Source of the DNA: Sanguinoderma infundibulare
Taxonomy: Eukaryota > Basidiomycota > Agaricomycetes > Polyporales > Polyporaceae
Length of the DNA stretch: 64,000 bases
NCBI GenBank assembly: GCA_032821775.1
Contig: JAVLRN010000001.1
Span: 3,410,001-3,474,000 of the forward strand
Direction of reading: 5' to 3'
Of this stretch, positions 35,425 through 46,309 are shown piece by piece; position 1 is the first letter of the stretch; each line of letters starts with the position of its first letter. The position numbers and the translations under genes are program-made. The notes beneath the pieces were generated by a model that made no database searches, had not been told where the DNA came from, and worked only from the letters and a program-made list of their open reading frames with translations.

Positions 35425-35767
35425 GGCGAAAGCGACAGGTAAGTCAACGCGATACTGGAGTATACAGAGCGTGAGTGGCCTGGGCAGAGGGCGGAGGAGG
35501 GAGGAGACAAGGAGACTCGTCGCACGACGTGAAGGGAATGTCCTGCGAGCGAGCCCGGCCACTGCGGAGGCGCCCAATGTCCCGATCTCGATCGCGCGTC
35601 TTGGTAAGCGCCTGCCCTTCGGACTCTGAGCTCGGGTCGCCACAGCTTACAGTCTCTCAACTTCTTCGTCTACAGCACCTCTCTGGCTGGTTGTCTTGCT
35701 GGCCTTGTTGACCTCTTTACTCGGATATTCTGTCCACGCGTTTGAATCTGGTCTAGCCTGGGCTTGA
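35423..35767 (+). CDS. Putative small tail-anchored membrane protein
   Basis: Two exons, 35423-35603 and 35676-35767, joined by a 72-bp GT-AG intron (GTAAGC ... TCTACAG), would encode 90 residues. The C-terminal half after the join reads as one strong hydrophobic helix (APLWLVVLLALLTSLLGYSV) close to the end, the layout of a tail-anchored ER protein such as RAMP4/SERP1, though I cannot show that family. The N-terminal half is basic and less convincing; a further GTAAGT at 35439 might start another intron, and no acceptor that keeps frame was found. The proposed ATG overlaps the PA28 ATG on the other strand (shared CATG), and the stop is 22 bp before the TAF1 ATG, which is tight. The second exon is the best-supported part. 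Confidence 0.4.
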
Positions 35768-35788
35768 AGGTACTGTCTACGAGTCGCC

Positions 35789-38700
35789 ATGGCTATCCAG
35801 GTGAGCTGCAGGCCGTCTTTATACTTCGAGGTTTCTGACGCGTCTCGTGCAGGAGGAGGACAACGTTATCGCCACCTTGACCGGCTTCTCGCTGGACAAC
35901 GTGCTCTCTGGGCTTGACCTGCCAACAGGACCCGGTCTGTCCAACCAACTTGGTATCTCTGGCGTCCCTTCCATTTCCGCGAAACAGATATACAGCGAGA
36001 GATGGGATGAGGATGAGGAGGTGGTTGGGCCAGGGGAGGGGGAGGATTGGGAGGATGAGGTTGATAGGGAGCTGGCAGAGGAAGGCGACGAGCAGACAGG
36101 GCCGGTCAAGATGGAGGTCGAGTCTCCCCAAGTGCGTACCAGGCAGAAGCGCAAGCGGGTTATACGGAGGCTCGTCGAGCGACCGAAGACCGTTTACGAA
36201 CGGTTTCCCACATTCGAGAAGGACAATATTCTTGACTTCACGGAGCTATTCAAGGGTGTGACCGTCCAAAAGTCTCGAATAGCGAAGCGACCCTTCACCG
36301 GTAAGCAGCCGAAATGTCTCCTATCGCTCATCGAAGCTTAAATACACAACTTCCTTACTAGTCGAGTCCGTGTATCCGCGAAAGAAAGATGTGCCAAAGA
36401 ATTTCCTCCAGGCTATCGTCGGAGACACGGAACGGCAGGTGGAGAGTAAGCGAGTGGAACAGGTGGTGGCGTCAGCGGACGTTGAATCAGACCTTAGGCG
36501 AGCTCTTCAGGTGCGTCTGGTTTCGTAACTTAGTAATGGACACCTTTAACCACAAGTTTAGGCTCGCGGAACAAGTGATGGTTTAGCGTCGCTCCCATTC
36601 GATGATCGTTCATTCGACCTGGTCAATATCACTAACTGGGATGAGAAGATCATCTGGGAAGCGGAAGAGGACGCTATGGGCCTTACTGCTCCCCCAGAGA
36701 ACAACCTTACTACCCCAATGAATAAAACACTTGAGTCTGGCCTCTGGACTCAGAGCATCATTTGGGGTCCGCGGGAACCGTTCCGCGACTTCACTCAACT
36801 GGAGTTGCACGAACAAGATATGGTGCAGGAAGAGAGACCGCCAGGTGAGTTGAACTGATCAATAGGCTGCGTACTCACCTCTCACGCCCCTTGTCTCAGT
36901 CCAAGAGGTCGCTCGTCCACGCAAGCGGGTGCGGACGGACACTCAGCCGAAGGACAAGTTCAACATCTCAAACGATCAGTTCTACGAGGTGTCGAAGGAA
37001 GGTGGTCGCCATCGTGTCCGCCAAACTTTCGGTCAGCTTGTCGTCGAGCACGCTTACCCCGCACAGAAGTTACAGCTTCCCTTCGTAAGTTGACCTCCGA
37101 GTTTTGTAACTGTTGCCCGCTGACCTCCGAGTAGTATAAGACCCGACTGTCGAAGCAAGAAGCACGCTCCTTCCACCGCCCCGCCCTCCAATTCCCTCTG
37201 AACATCGAAGTCCACTTCAGCAAGGTCCGCACGGCAAAGAAGAAGAAAGACAGGGCGGGGCGCAAGGTCGGCAAGGGTGGCGACATTGGCGAAGGCTTAC
37301 ACCGTACTGGGGACCTCAGTCTGCGCGACACCAGCAATTACGTGCTGTGGGAGTTTTCCGAGGAACACCCACCCATCATCTCGAACTTCGGTATGGGTAG
37401 CATCCTCGTCAACTACTACCGGAAGAAGAACGAGAAGGATGACCACATACCGAAGGCGCGTAGCGGAGCACTTTGCTGTGCCGAAGGCTTGACTAACTTT
37501 CTCGTAGTCCGACCTTGGAGAGCCCATTGTGATAGAACCTCAGGACGAATCACCATTCATGAAATTTGGTTCAGTCTACCCCGGCCAGACAGTTCCAGCT
37601 CTGTACAACAATCTCATCCGAGCTCCGCTATTTCGACACAAGGCATATAATACAGACTTCCTAGTCATCCGGTACGTGGTCGAGGTCTCTTTTATTCGCG
37701 CATATATGAGGTTAAATGGTAGCAGAACGAGTACGAAGGGGGAAACGAAGGTCTATATCCGGGAAATCCCTAACCTCTTCGTCGTCGGACAGACGTATCC
37801 CATTACGGAGGTCCCAGGACCGCATTCGCGTAAGATTACGAACACTATCAAGCTGCGCCTACAGATCATCGCTTTCAAGCTGCTCGAGAAGAGCACCGAG
37901 AAGCGGCTCAAGATCTCTCGCCTGATGAAGCACTTCCCTGACCAGAACGAGCTGCAGATGCGGCAACGTCTGAAGGTACCATGCTTCCGGTTCAACTGTA
38001 TCAAATTAAATTACTCACGGGTAATATTGTCGGATGCTTTAGGAATTCATGGAGTACAACAGGCGGGGCCAACATCAGGGTTTCTGGCGTCTTAAGGCGA
38101 CCTGGACGATCCCTTCGGACACGGACATGTTGAAGATGGTGACCCCGGAGCAAGTTGTCTTATCTGAGAGTATGCAGGTCGGCCAGCGCCACCTCCAGGA
38201 CTTGGGCTACAGCTACAATGGCGAGGTTGCGGAAGAAGACGAGGGTAACCTATCGATTGAGCAGCAGCTCGCGCCCTGGAACACGACGAAGAACTTCTTG
38301 CTGGCGACGCAAGCGAAGGCGATGTGCAAACTGCATGGTGAAGGGGACCCGTCTGGTCGTGGCGAGGCGTTCAGCTTCATCCGTGTGTCTATGAAGGACA
38401 TCTTCGTCAAGGCTGGGGAAGATTACGAGCAGAAACTCGGTACATTTCACCGACATGCTCACCACTGGCACTTTTAAACTAATCAACCGTGCAGCTGAGG
38501 CAGAGAACCGACCCAAGTCGGCACATAGGTACAACGTCGCCGAGCAGCAGCAGATCTACAAGTCCGAGATCGAGCGTATCTGGAAGGCGCAGTTTGACTC
38601 GCTCAGCCGCAAGGACGAGCCCGAGCTCACGGAGGATGAGGAGGAGAAGAAGCCGCCTGCAGACAAGAAGCCTCCGCGCAAGCAGTCCGTGATGTTCGAG

Positions 38701-39731
38701 GGATACACACCGGCACAGTCGCCCATGGTGCGTCAGGAGACTCCTGGGCCGACGTCTCCAACGTACAGTCGGGGTTCGTCACTGGCTCGGGACGCCCTGC
38801 GTGACGGCAGCTTGGGTCCAGACGCGAGGAGAGTGCTCAGGATCAAACGGCTCATTGGGGGCGAGTGGCAGACGGAGATCATTCGTGACACTGCAGTCAT
38901 CCAGGCTTACGTGAAGAAGCGCCAGACGATCGAGGAGGAGAACACGACCGCCGACGCGCTCGCACCCACCGGCGACGCTGACCGGGACAGGCGGGCAAAG
39001 AAGAGGTACGCTGGACGTTCTCTGCTGCGGACGTGTCGGCCGTTCGCGCCGGCATGACAGGTGCTGACGATACTCTCTCGCGTTTGCAGGATCGAGGAGG
39101 AGATTGCGCGGATGAAGAAGAACCAGGAACGGCGTCTGCACCGAAAGAACGCGAAGATTGTCAAAGAGGGTGGGACCCCGCTGCAGCTCAACCGCCCCAT
39201 CAAACCGGACACCACTGTACGTTCGGTCTGGACTCACCCTCCCCATCCTCGTGTGTACTGACCTCCTGGGCTTTCCAGCGTCGCTGCGGGCATTGCGGGC
39301 AGATGGGACACATGAGTAAGCCTCTGCTCCCTCTACGCTCCATCCTTTGTGTTTGCTAATCGTGCCTCGCCCTCCGTCCCTTCTCCACCACTCCTTCTTT
39401 TCTTCTCGCAGAAACCAACCGGAAGTGCCCTCGCTGGGCAGAGTTCAACCAGGGCACGCCGGCCCTGCCAACACCCTCCGCAGCCTCTCCTCCCGCGACG
39501 TCGCCGACGGCAACGGGCACGTTCAACTTTGGGGCTGGGTCTGAGAGCCTCTTCTCGCCTGGGGCCCCGAGCACGTTGCGTGCGGGGCCTGCGCTCAACT
39601 TCCCCGGCTCCCATGGGCCATCGCCTCTGGCTACAAGTCCGCCGATGGTGCCGATGGACGAGGACGAGGACGAGGTGCCTGCGACTCCGTCAGGTGCGCC
39701 AAAGATCAAGCTGACGCTCAAGAAGTCGTAA
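35789..39731 (+). CDS. TAF1: Transcription initiation factor TFIID subunit 1 (TAF1)
   Basis: Largest TFIID subunit, scaffold for TBP and TAF7 at RNA polymerase II promoters. Thirteen exons: 35789-35800, 35853-36300, 36362-36510, 36562-36844, 36900-37084, 37135-37455, 37508-37671, 37726-37975, 38043-38439, 38495-39005, 39090-39216, 39279-39315, 39412-39731; 3204 nt, 1067 residues. The DUF3591 core is clear (ISNFGMGSILVNYYRKK, SPFMKFGSVYPGQTVPALYNNLIRAPLF, LFVVGQTYPITEVPGPHSRKI, then the winged-helix part KHFPDQNELQMRQRLKEFMEYNRRG). A CCHC zinc knuckle CGHCGQMGHMKTNRKCPRW follows. No bromodomains or kinase domain, as usual in fungi. Intron 6 begins with GC instead of GT (at 37456); the frame allows no GT donor there. 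Confidence 0.95.
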
Positions 39732-42157
39732 CCTTTGTGAGCCCGGCAACCTTGTGCTTTCCCCGTTCGGCGTGCTGAGCCCTGGGCAGGGAAAGTTTTG
39801 GACGCCACCAATCTTGGCAGTCATCATGCCTTTTCGTTTCGCTGTAATCTATTCGGACTACGACATACATGGTTTGGACCAGGGCGTGCTATTGTATACT
39901 GTACGTTATATTCCATGATTGTCGTGCTGTAGCCATACTGCTCGTGCTTCCGTCATCAATTTCTTTTTTCGCACACCACCTCGTCGTCGTCGCGCACCTT
40001 GGCCACATGGCCACAGGGCTGTCTCTGTGTGCGACCTCCAGTGCCTGTCTTCTTCCCAAGTGTTCGTCATCCATCAAGGACAGGCTCCCCATGGCCTGAC
40101 CCATCCCGCCGGGGCTCCGTCGGCGTCTTGAAATGCACCCTCCAGCGGAGTTGGCACCGTCTTGGACGGTGGTCCGCGAAGAAACGCGAGCGAACGTATT
40201 TTTGGGCGTGGGTGCCGAGCAGCGTCGTCGACGTACATGGCGGTCGGCCTTTTCTCGATCGAGAGCGCCGTCCGACCAGGAACGGTGGCGCGTGGCGGCC
40301 CCCCACGTCCCGCGACACGTAACCACAGGCGTCACGGCGGCCACGACGGAAGAGAAATTGGGGCTAAGCGATGTGAGCACGGATTATGGACGGGTACCGG
40401 TCGGTCGGAAGCGTGTCTATGCCGACATACGGTTACGGTGGTCGGTGCCTTGCATGGCACGGGGCCCCGCCTTCGATGGGTCATCCTGGGCCGCCGGCAG
40501 GGTGGGTTGGGTGCCTCGTCGAGATTGCGTTCGCATGCCCCTCGACGGGGTTGGGGCGAGGCTGTGTCTCATGGGCTGGGACGGGCGGAGCGAGGTTCCC
40601 GGCGCTCGCGCTGGGTGCGAGTGGCGGTTGGAGTGGGAGGGCCCGACTGGGACTAGTGTGGCCATTGCAGAGTCCGATGGACCGCCGTCCGGTGGGGCGG
40701 ATTCCGCGAAAGTGGCGTTTGTGCATCCACGTCCCAAAGTTCTCAAACTTGGTTAGGTGAATGGGAGGGAAAGATCCCAATGGGACCTTGGGAGCGTTCG
40801 AGACTAGCGTCCAGAAAAAAACCGCGGGAATGCGAGCGTGATGGTAGCGTGTCGTCCTATCTGTGGTCCTGGTCCTGCGCATGTCCGTCCGTTCCAACTC
40901 CGAGCGAGCATTGCGTCTGCGCCGACGGCGTAGTGCCCGCGGCGCTGACCAGGAATTTGGTGCCAAGGTCAAGCGAGATTGCTGTGCAGAGCGCGCGGTC
41001 GAGTAGATCCCCGGTGCCAAGGGGGGACAGATCTTGATCGGGGCTTGCGATCGTAGACGATGGGCAGATTCGCTTGGCACGCTGGGTAGAGTTAAACATG
41101 GACGGGGACTAGGAGAGCGACAAACCTTGTTCACGCCCCTTGCGTCTCCCCCCCGCACGGTGAATTTCCCGGGTTCCGCAAGACGTTCGCAAGGTCGGAC
41201 ACATGAGCAGTGCCGTGCGAGCCCGCCGAGGCCCATGGAGTGCTTGTGTGCCGAACGAAACGCGAGGCTCCCGACTGGTTCCTATCGAGCCAGTGGTCGC
41301 GGAACAAACGCACACACGGGTGTGTGCGCGCTGATGACGAAAGCCGGGCCTGTCCGCAGGCACGACAGGCTTCTGAAACAATTGGCGAGTGTCCCGAGAC
41401 ACTCCGCCGTTGGCAAGAGGGCTTCCTTCGTACCTCCGCGATACTCACCACAACGTCGGTGCTGTCGACCACAATCTCACGCAATATCCCGGTGAATGGA
41501 ACGAAGGCGGCTTGGTGTGGCTGCCGCGTAGGCCCCTGGCTGTACGGAAAGGTGAAGACGCACGTTTCCAACACTGTGGACATTGGGACGGCTCTCACCT
41601 CGGGTCAGAGAGCAGAACGGGGTCGTGTTGACAATTGAGTTGTGGAGAGCATTTCAAAGCAAATCACGGCATCGCGAAGGACGAGAAGCAACAGGGCAAT
41701 TTGAAGAGAAGAGAATGTCGGGTGCCGACGGGAAACGGCAATAAGTGCGAGCCGGGATGAGTCGAATATGAATGGGTGGTGTGCTTGCGACGCCAGAGGC
41801 GAAATGGATGCCTATGGATGCCGAACGCGCGACGACTTGGCAAGTGTTGCTTGGCAGTAAATGTGTCGAAGACGCCTCGGGGACTTGGTTGGTATGCTGC
41901 GCCATCTGGGGAGGCTTAGGGTGCAGTCGGGGCGGACGTTTGAGCTGGCCGCCATGTCAATTGACTGCGGGTTTGAATGCGGTTAAGCAGGAGAGGAGGG
42001 CTGCGGCAGAGGTTGAGGGAGTGGGCGCCAGGCAGGGCAAGTGCGATTACGTAAGAGTGCCAAGGGATGCCAAGCTCAAGAGGGAGGGGGCTTGGCACGA
42101 ACGGCGGCCAAGAGATCGACATCGGCGACCGAGCTTAAGAGACTATCCGCCTCGGCC
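39732..42157. other. Long leader/promoter region upstream of pacC
   Basis: 2.4 kb between TAF1 and pacC on the same strand, much longer than other intergenic gaps here. Open frames up to 250 codons occur on both strands but they are GC-driven, lack splice sites and give low-complexity Arg/Ser/Pro-rich products. Its right half carries the cluster of PacC-type hexamers listed separately. Confidence 0.5.
40962..42112. promoter_or_regulatory. Cluster of eleven PacC-type GCCARG hexamers upstream of pacC
   Basis: GCCARG, the core recognised by PacC/Rim101, occurs (either strand) at 40962, 41016, 41073, 41535, 41836, 41850, 42027, 42059, 42069, 42091 and 42107. Five lie within 86 bp that end 46 bp before the ATG. 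One or two would be expected by chance in this length. That PacC/Rim101 factors bind GCCARG is established in Aspergillus and yeasts; autoregulation of this gene is inference. Confidence 0.55.
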
Positions 42158-44960
42158 ATGGACCACCTCGACTTCCCCCTCCTCGTCCCCCTCTCTACTC
42201 TCCAGACAACCCTCCATCGCCAGCTCTACCCCTTTGGCTTCCTCGACGACCCGCTATCTGACCCCGCCCGTCCCCCCGCTCTCCCCACAATGAGCCAGTC
42301 CCCCCGGTCCCCCTCAGCATCTGCCCCCGCCGCCTCTCCTCCCGCGTCCCCGGACGCTGCGGAGCGCACCCCCTCCGACAGCACTCCCTCCGCCGCCGGC
42401 GCATTCACCTCGTCTAGCCCCCCATCAGACGATTCTGCCCCCGGTCACCAGTGCCAGTGGGCCGGCTGCGACAAGTCCCTCCCCGACCCCGAGTCCCTCT
42501 ATAATCACCTCTGTAATGACCACATAGGCCGCAAGTCCACCGGCAACCTGTGCCTGACCTGCAAATGGAAGGATTGTGGGACGACATGTGCTAAGCGCGA
42601 CCATATCACGAGCCATCTCAGAGGTCCGTCCATATACACATCAATTTAGTCATCTCATTTGCGCCCACACACGCCCTTCCCGAATGTCCGCGATGCTCAT
42701 GCGGCCCGTCCCTCTCCACAGTCCACACCCCGCTCAAGCCTCACGTATGCGAGATCTGCAAGAAGCCTTTCAAGCGGCCCCAGGACCTCAAGAAGCACGA
42801 AAAGATTCACACCGAAGAGCACCACGCGCAGCACAAGCACTCCAAAGCCATCACCGTCTCCGATCCCGCCTATTCATCCCGCGTCCGCGGCGAGCCCGAC
42901 AAACAACATCGGTCTATTGCCCCACCCCATCCCCATCACTCCCTCCCCGTCGTCCGTTCAAAATCTTCATCCGTCCCCCTCTCCGACAGCTCTTCCGGTA
43001 TGTGTTCCTCGTCTCCCGTCTCCTGCCCCTCGCGCTTATTCTTGCATACCAGGTCCAGACTTCGGCATTCTCCCCACCCCCTCCCCTGAGCTCGACTACG
43101 CTCCTCACGTCGTCGCTACCCATGCCAGGAACCAGATGTACCGCGTTCAGCCCCAGCTCCCCACCTGGGAGGTCCTCCCTGAAGACGTCCAAAACCGATC
43201 TCTCCCTGTCAGCGGCTCTAAGCGCAGCTACGACTACACCATGGACGAATTCTTCGCCGACGTCAAGAAGCGGCGTGTTACCCCTGCCTACGATCCTCGT
43301 ACGTACTCATCCTTTCTATTCCCAGAAGAAGTCCATGCTGACTGACGTGATCTCAGATATGGCCGCGCGACTCAGCAATCTTGCCTACCAGCAATCGCTG
43401 AGTACCTCCACCAATGGCGGCCCGGCTCCCGCTTCCCTTCCACAGCCCCATTCGTTCCCACCTCGCTCCGTCTCCTTCGATATTCGCACTCCAGAAGAGC
43501 TCGCGGCAGTAAACGAGTTCCTAATTACCCTCGGCCGCGACATCTCGGGTCCCGGTGCCCACCCCCGACACCAGCACTCCCAATCGGTCCCTCATACTGC
43601 CTTAGACGATGCTTCTTTCTTCGACCCTGTGAACCTCGCGCAACTCGGAATCGCAGGCATGCCAGGCGTCCCTTCCGCCCCTGGGCCTGGTTCTGGCGCG
43701 AGTTACCATGGCGAGTCAGGTTTCATGCCCGTCAACGAGTTCGCCCACCACGGGCCCTCGTACTCGAGCAGGTCGTCCCAGCACTCCATCCAACCTATTC
43801 AATTCGGCCTCTACCCATCTGCGCAGGACATCGCGGGACCCGCGGCTGCGCTCCCGTACACGGCCAACCGCGTCCGCGCACCTCGCGCGTCCTCGACGGA
43901 CGACCACCTCTTCTCGCTTGGCGGCTCGCCTCAGTTCCCCGATCACTCATATGCTGCTCAGGGCTACCCGCCCTACGTTACACCCCCTCTGGACATCGGT
44001 GGAAACGCCGGAGCCTCTCCTCTTTCGTCGTACTCGGGCATGTCCACGCCTCCGAGCTCGACGCCGCCGCACATCCCCCTCACGGTCTCGCCAGAGAGTG
44101 CTGCTGCCTTCGATTTCGTGCGCACCGGACGCGCACCGCCACCCGTCGTGCAGCTCGGGGCCGTCGATTACGGCGCCAAGAGTATGCGTACCCTCATCCC
44201 GCTCAAGAGCGCCGGGCCCTCGAGTGCCTCGAGCCTCACGGGCCGCCCTGAACCCATGGAGCCGAAGCTCGGCAGCACGGTTCATCGCGGTCTCCCCGCG
44301 CGCCTGACCGCATCCGCAGCATCGTCGCTCGCGTCGTCCTCGTCCATCGCACCAAGCAAGAGTAGTCCGCTGTACCCGCTTCTTACATCGGGCGACGAGG
44401 AGTTCAAGCTCCCTCCGCTCGCGGGACGCTTCTCCTCGCCATCCCCAACGCCGGCGCCGTCCGCGCCCGAGCCCGAGCCTGCGGTCTCCCCGACTCTGTC
44501 GAGCTCGACCCTCGCGGCGATGCGGAGCCCGTCGCCGATTTCGGACGACTCGACGCCCTCGCCCAAGCTGCACCACTACCCCACACCCCCCGCGTCGTCG
44601 GCATCGTCGACATCCGGCGCCTCGGAGAAAGAACGCGACATTGCGTACCCTGTACTACCACCTATCACCTCCCTCGCGGCAGCGTATCGCGAGCACCAGG
44701 AAGAGCTAGCGCGGGGCGTGGGCCGCATCGAGCTCGAGAGCAGGAAGGCGACGATCACGCCCGAGGAGCGTAGGCGGCACGCCTCGCTCCTCCGGGACCT
44801 GCTCGTTTCCATCAACTCGGAGTACAGGAGGCGGTTTGGCACGCCCGAGCCTCCTGCGTCTTCGTCTTCGCCTGCGTACGCGGCGATGGATATGAGCGTG
44901 AAGGAGGAGCCGAAGGGGCTGGAGAGGGAGGTGCGGGACGTGGAGATGATTGCGGTTTGA
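42158..44960 (+). CDS. pacC: pH-responsive zinc-finger transcription factor PacC/Rim101
   Basis: C2H2 factor that activates alkaline-expressed genes after proteolytic processing. Four exons: 42158-42623, 42722-42997, 43053-43298, 43357-44960; 2592 nt, 863 residues. Three fingers lie at residues about 99-122 ([10 protein letters not shown]...HLCNDH), 135-158 ([19 protein letters not shown]) and 165-185 ([21 protein letters not shown]), with the PacC-typical order and the intron after SHLR. Two YPxL motifs, the Alix/PalA-binding type that flank the processing region in Aspergillus PacC, are at Y669 (YPLL) and Y760 (YPVL). A conserved acidic-helical block ([28 protein letters not shown]) is near the C-terminus. 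A second ATG at codon 45 is an alternative start. The promoter is rich in PacC-type sites. Confidence 0.94.
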
Positions 44961-45633
44961 GGTGGGCTATGGCCGCATGCAATACTAATGAATGGACCAT
45001 GGGTAAACGGGCTGCAAGTATGGTATCGTCGAGTAGCGGATCGCACGTGCGTAATATGTATTCATCTTTAGGTTGTACTCATCTCTCGGTGTACTTGTAT
45101 CTAGTCCTGTCAGGTTCTCGCGGTATAAGTATACGTGTTGACCAGGACATTCGTAGTGACCGCTATCCTCCCTCTCTCTGAAGGACAGTTGCACTTCTCG
45201 CGACACAAAGCTTGGACTCATCATGGACTATTAGACGGTGTCGCTAACTAAGCCTAATGGGATTCGTGCCCTAGAAGTGTCGGACAGGCTTGGCGGAGTC
45301 TTCGTAGAGGGTCGGCGTCACGGAGCGTTTTGGCTGGCTCCGGCGGCGTTGGGCGAGACTAACGTAACTACCACTTACGTAGAAGCGGTACGCAATGGAG
45401 CCCGGTCCAGGCTCGAGAACATCGGCAGCGTCGGCGGCGGCAGACAGTCGTCATCCCGATGCCCCCGATGGCCCAGCTGCGAGAGGCGCGCGCGACCTAC
45501 AGAGTATATTAGGAGGGGCGAGGAGGACCTTCCACGTCGGCATAAGTAGTCCCACCCACCACCCTGGCGTCCCACACCTGCAACTGTCACCCCCAGCCTT
45601 GAGACCCGCTTCTCGCTGTCGTCGATCGCGTCG
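44961..45633. other. Intergenic downstream of pacC
   Basis: About 670 bases with no supported gene. A TATATT at 45508-45513 stands upstream of the weak open frame at 45634. Confidence 0.45.
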
Positions 45634-45963
45634 ATGCCTTTCGAGCCCTTCTACTACGACCCCGAGCTGGAGTTTGAGAAGCTCTTGGACGAGCACTGTG
45701 CCCCGCCTCGGCTGGACGCGCGGGCGGGCGCCGGGGGACAGAGCACCGTCGCGGGCGCACGAGGACTCCCGTGCGTTGTGCTCTTCTGGCAATGTTTCAG
45801 GATTCGAGCTCACTTGCAGAACCGCTTCAGCGCTCGTGGCAATATTCCTGCGCCCACGAAGTCGACGAACGGTCCCGATGGGGAGCGCAGCGGACAGTTG
45901 AGGGGCATGGGCAGGGAATGGTTCACGGGCGGGCTGTTCAGGCTAAGACGTTCAACGTCCTGA
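45634..45963 (+). pseudogene. Possible remnant of a small heat-shock protein gene 5' end
   Basis: An open frame of 109 codons begins MPFEPFYYDPELEFEKLLDEH, which resembles the N-terminal opening of basidiomycete small heat-shock proteins (MSxxxEPFYxxxEFDRLFDEAF). The alpha-crystallin domain expected next is absent; the rest is Arg/Gly-rich and matches nothing I know. A TATA-like element precedes it by about 120 bp. This is a weak resemblance over about 20 residues, so it may be chance. Confidence 0.25.
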
Positions 45964-46309
45964 GTCCCGTCGCCATCGTTGTACCTGTTCTAAGGCGTGC
46001 ACTGGATTTGGCTCGGAAAACGACGTGCAGTGTTCGAGATGGCTACGTAGAAATCTTGCAAGTCCGTGCCCGTGTACTTGTTTCCCTGTCCAGCCGCATA
46101 CTCTGTGTACTGTACGATGCCAGTAGATGCAATATGACAGCAGCGCGTATTTTTACTCGTCGTAGTGTGCTCTGGGGTACACAGAACATGGGAGTCCCGT
46201 AGGTGCAGAGGCGCGCAGCGGATAGACATGACGTCATTCCTCCCAAGAGCGTGCTTCACTCCAATGCGACGAAGACACCCAACGCTCTTTCCTGCCTTTC
46301 TTCTCCGCC
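45964..46309. other. Intergenic
   Basis: About 350 bases before the gene at 46310; nothing recognised. Confidence 0.5.

Noticed and set aside
40481..41236. 251-codon minus-strand frame in the pacC leader
   Set aside because: Lies in GC-rich non-coding DNA, no TATA, no introns, low-complexity product; the region is better explained as regulatory.
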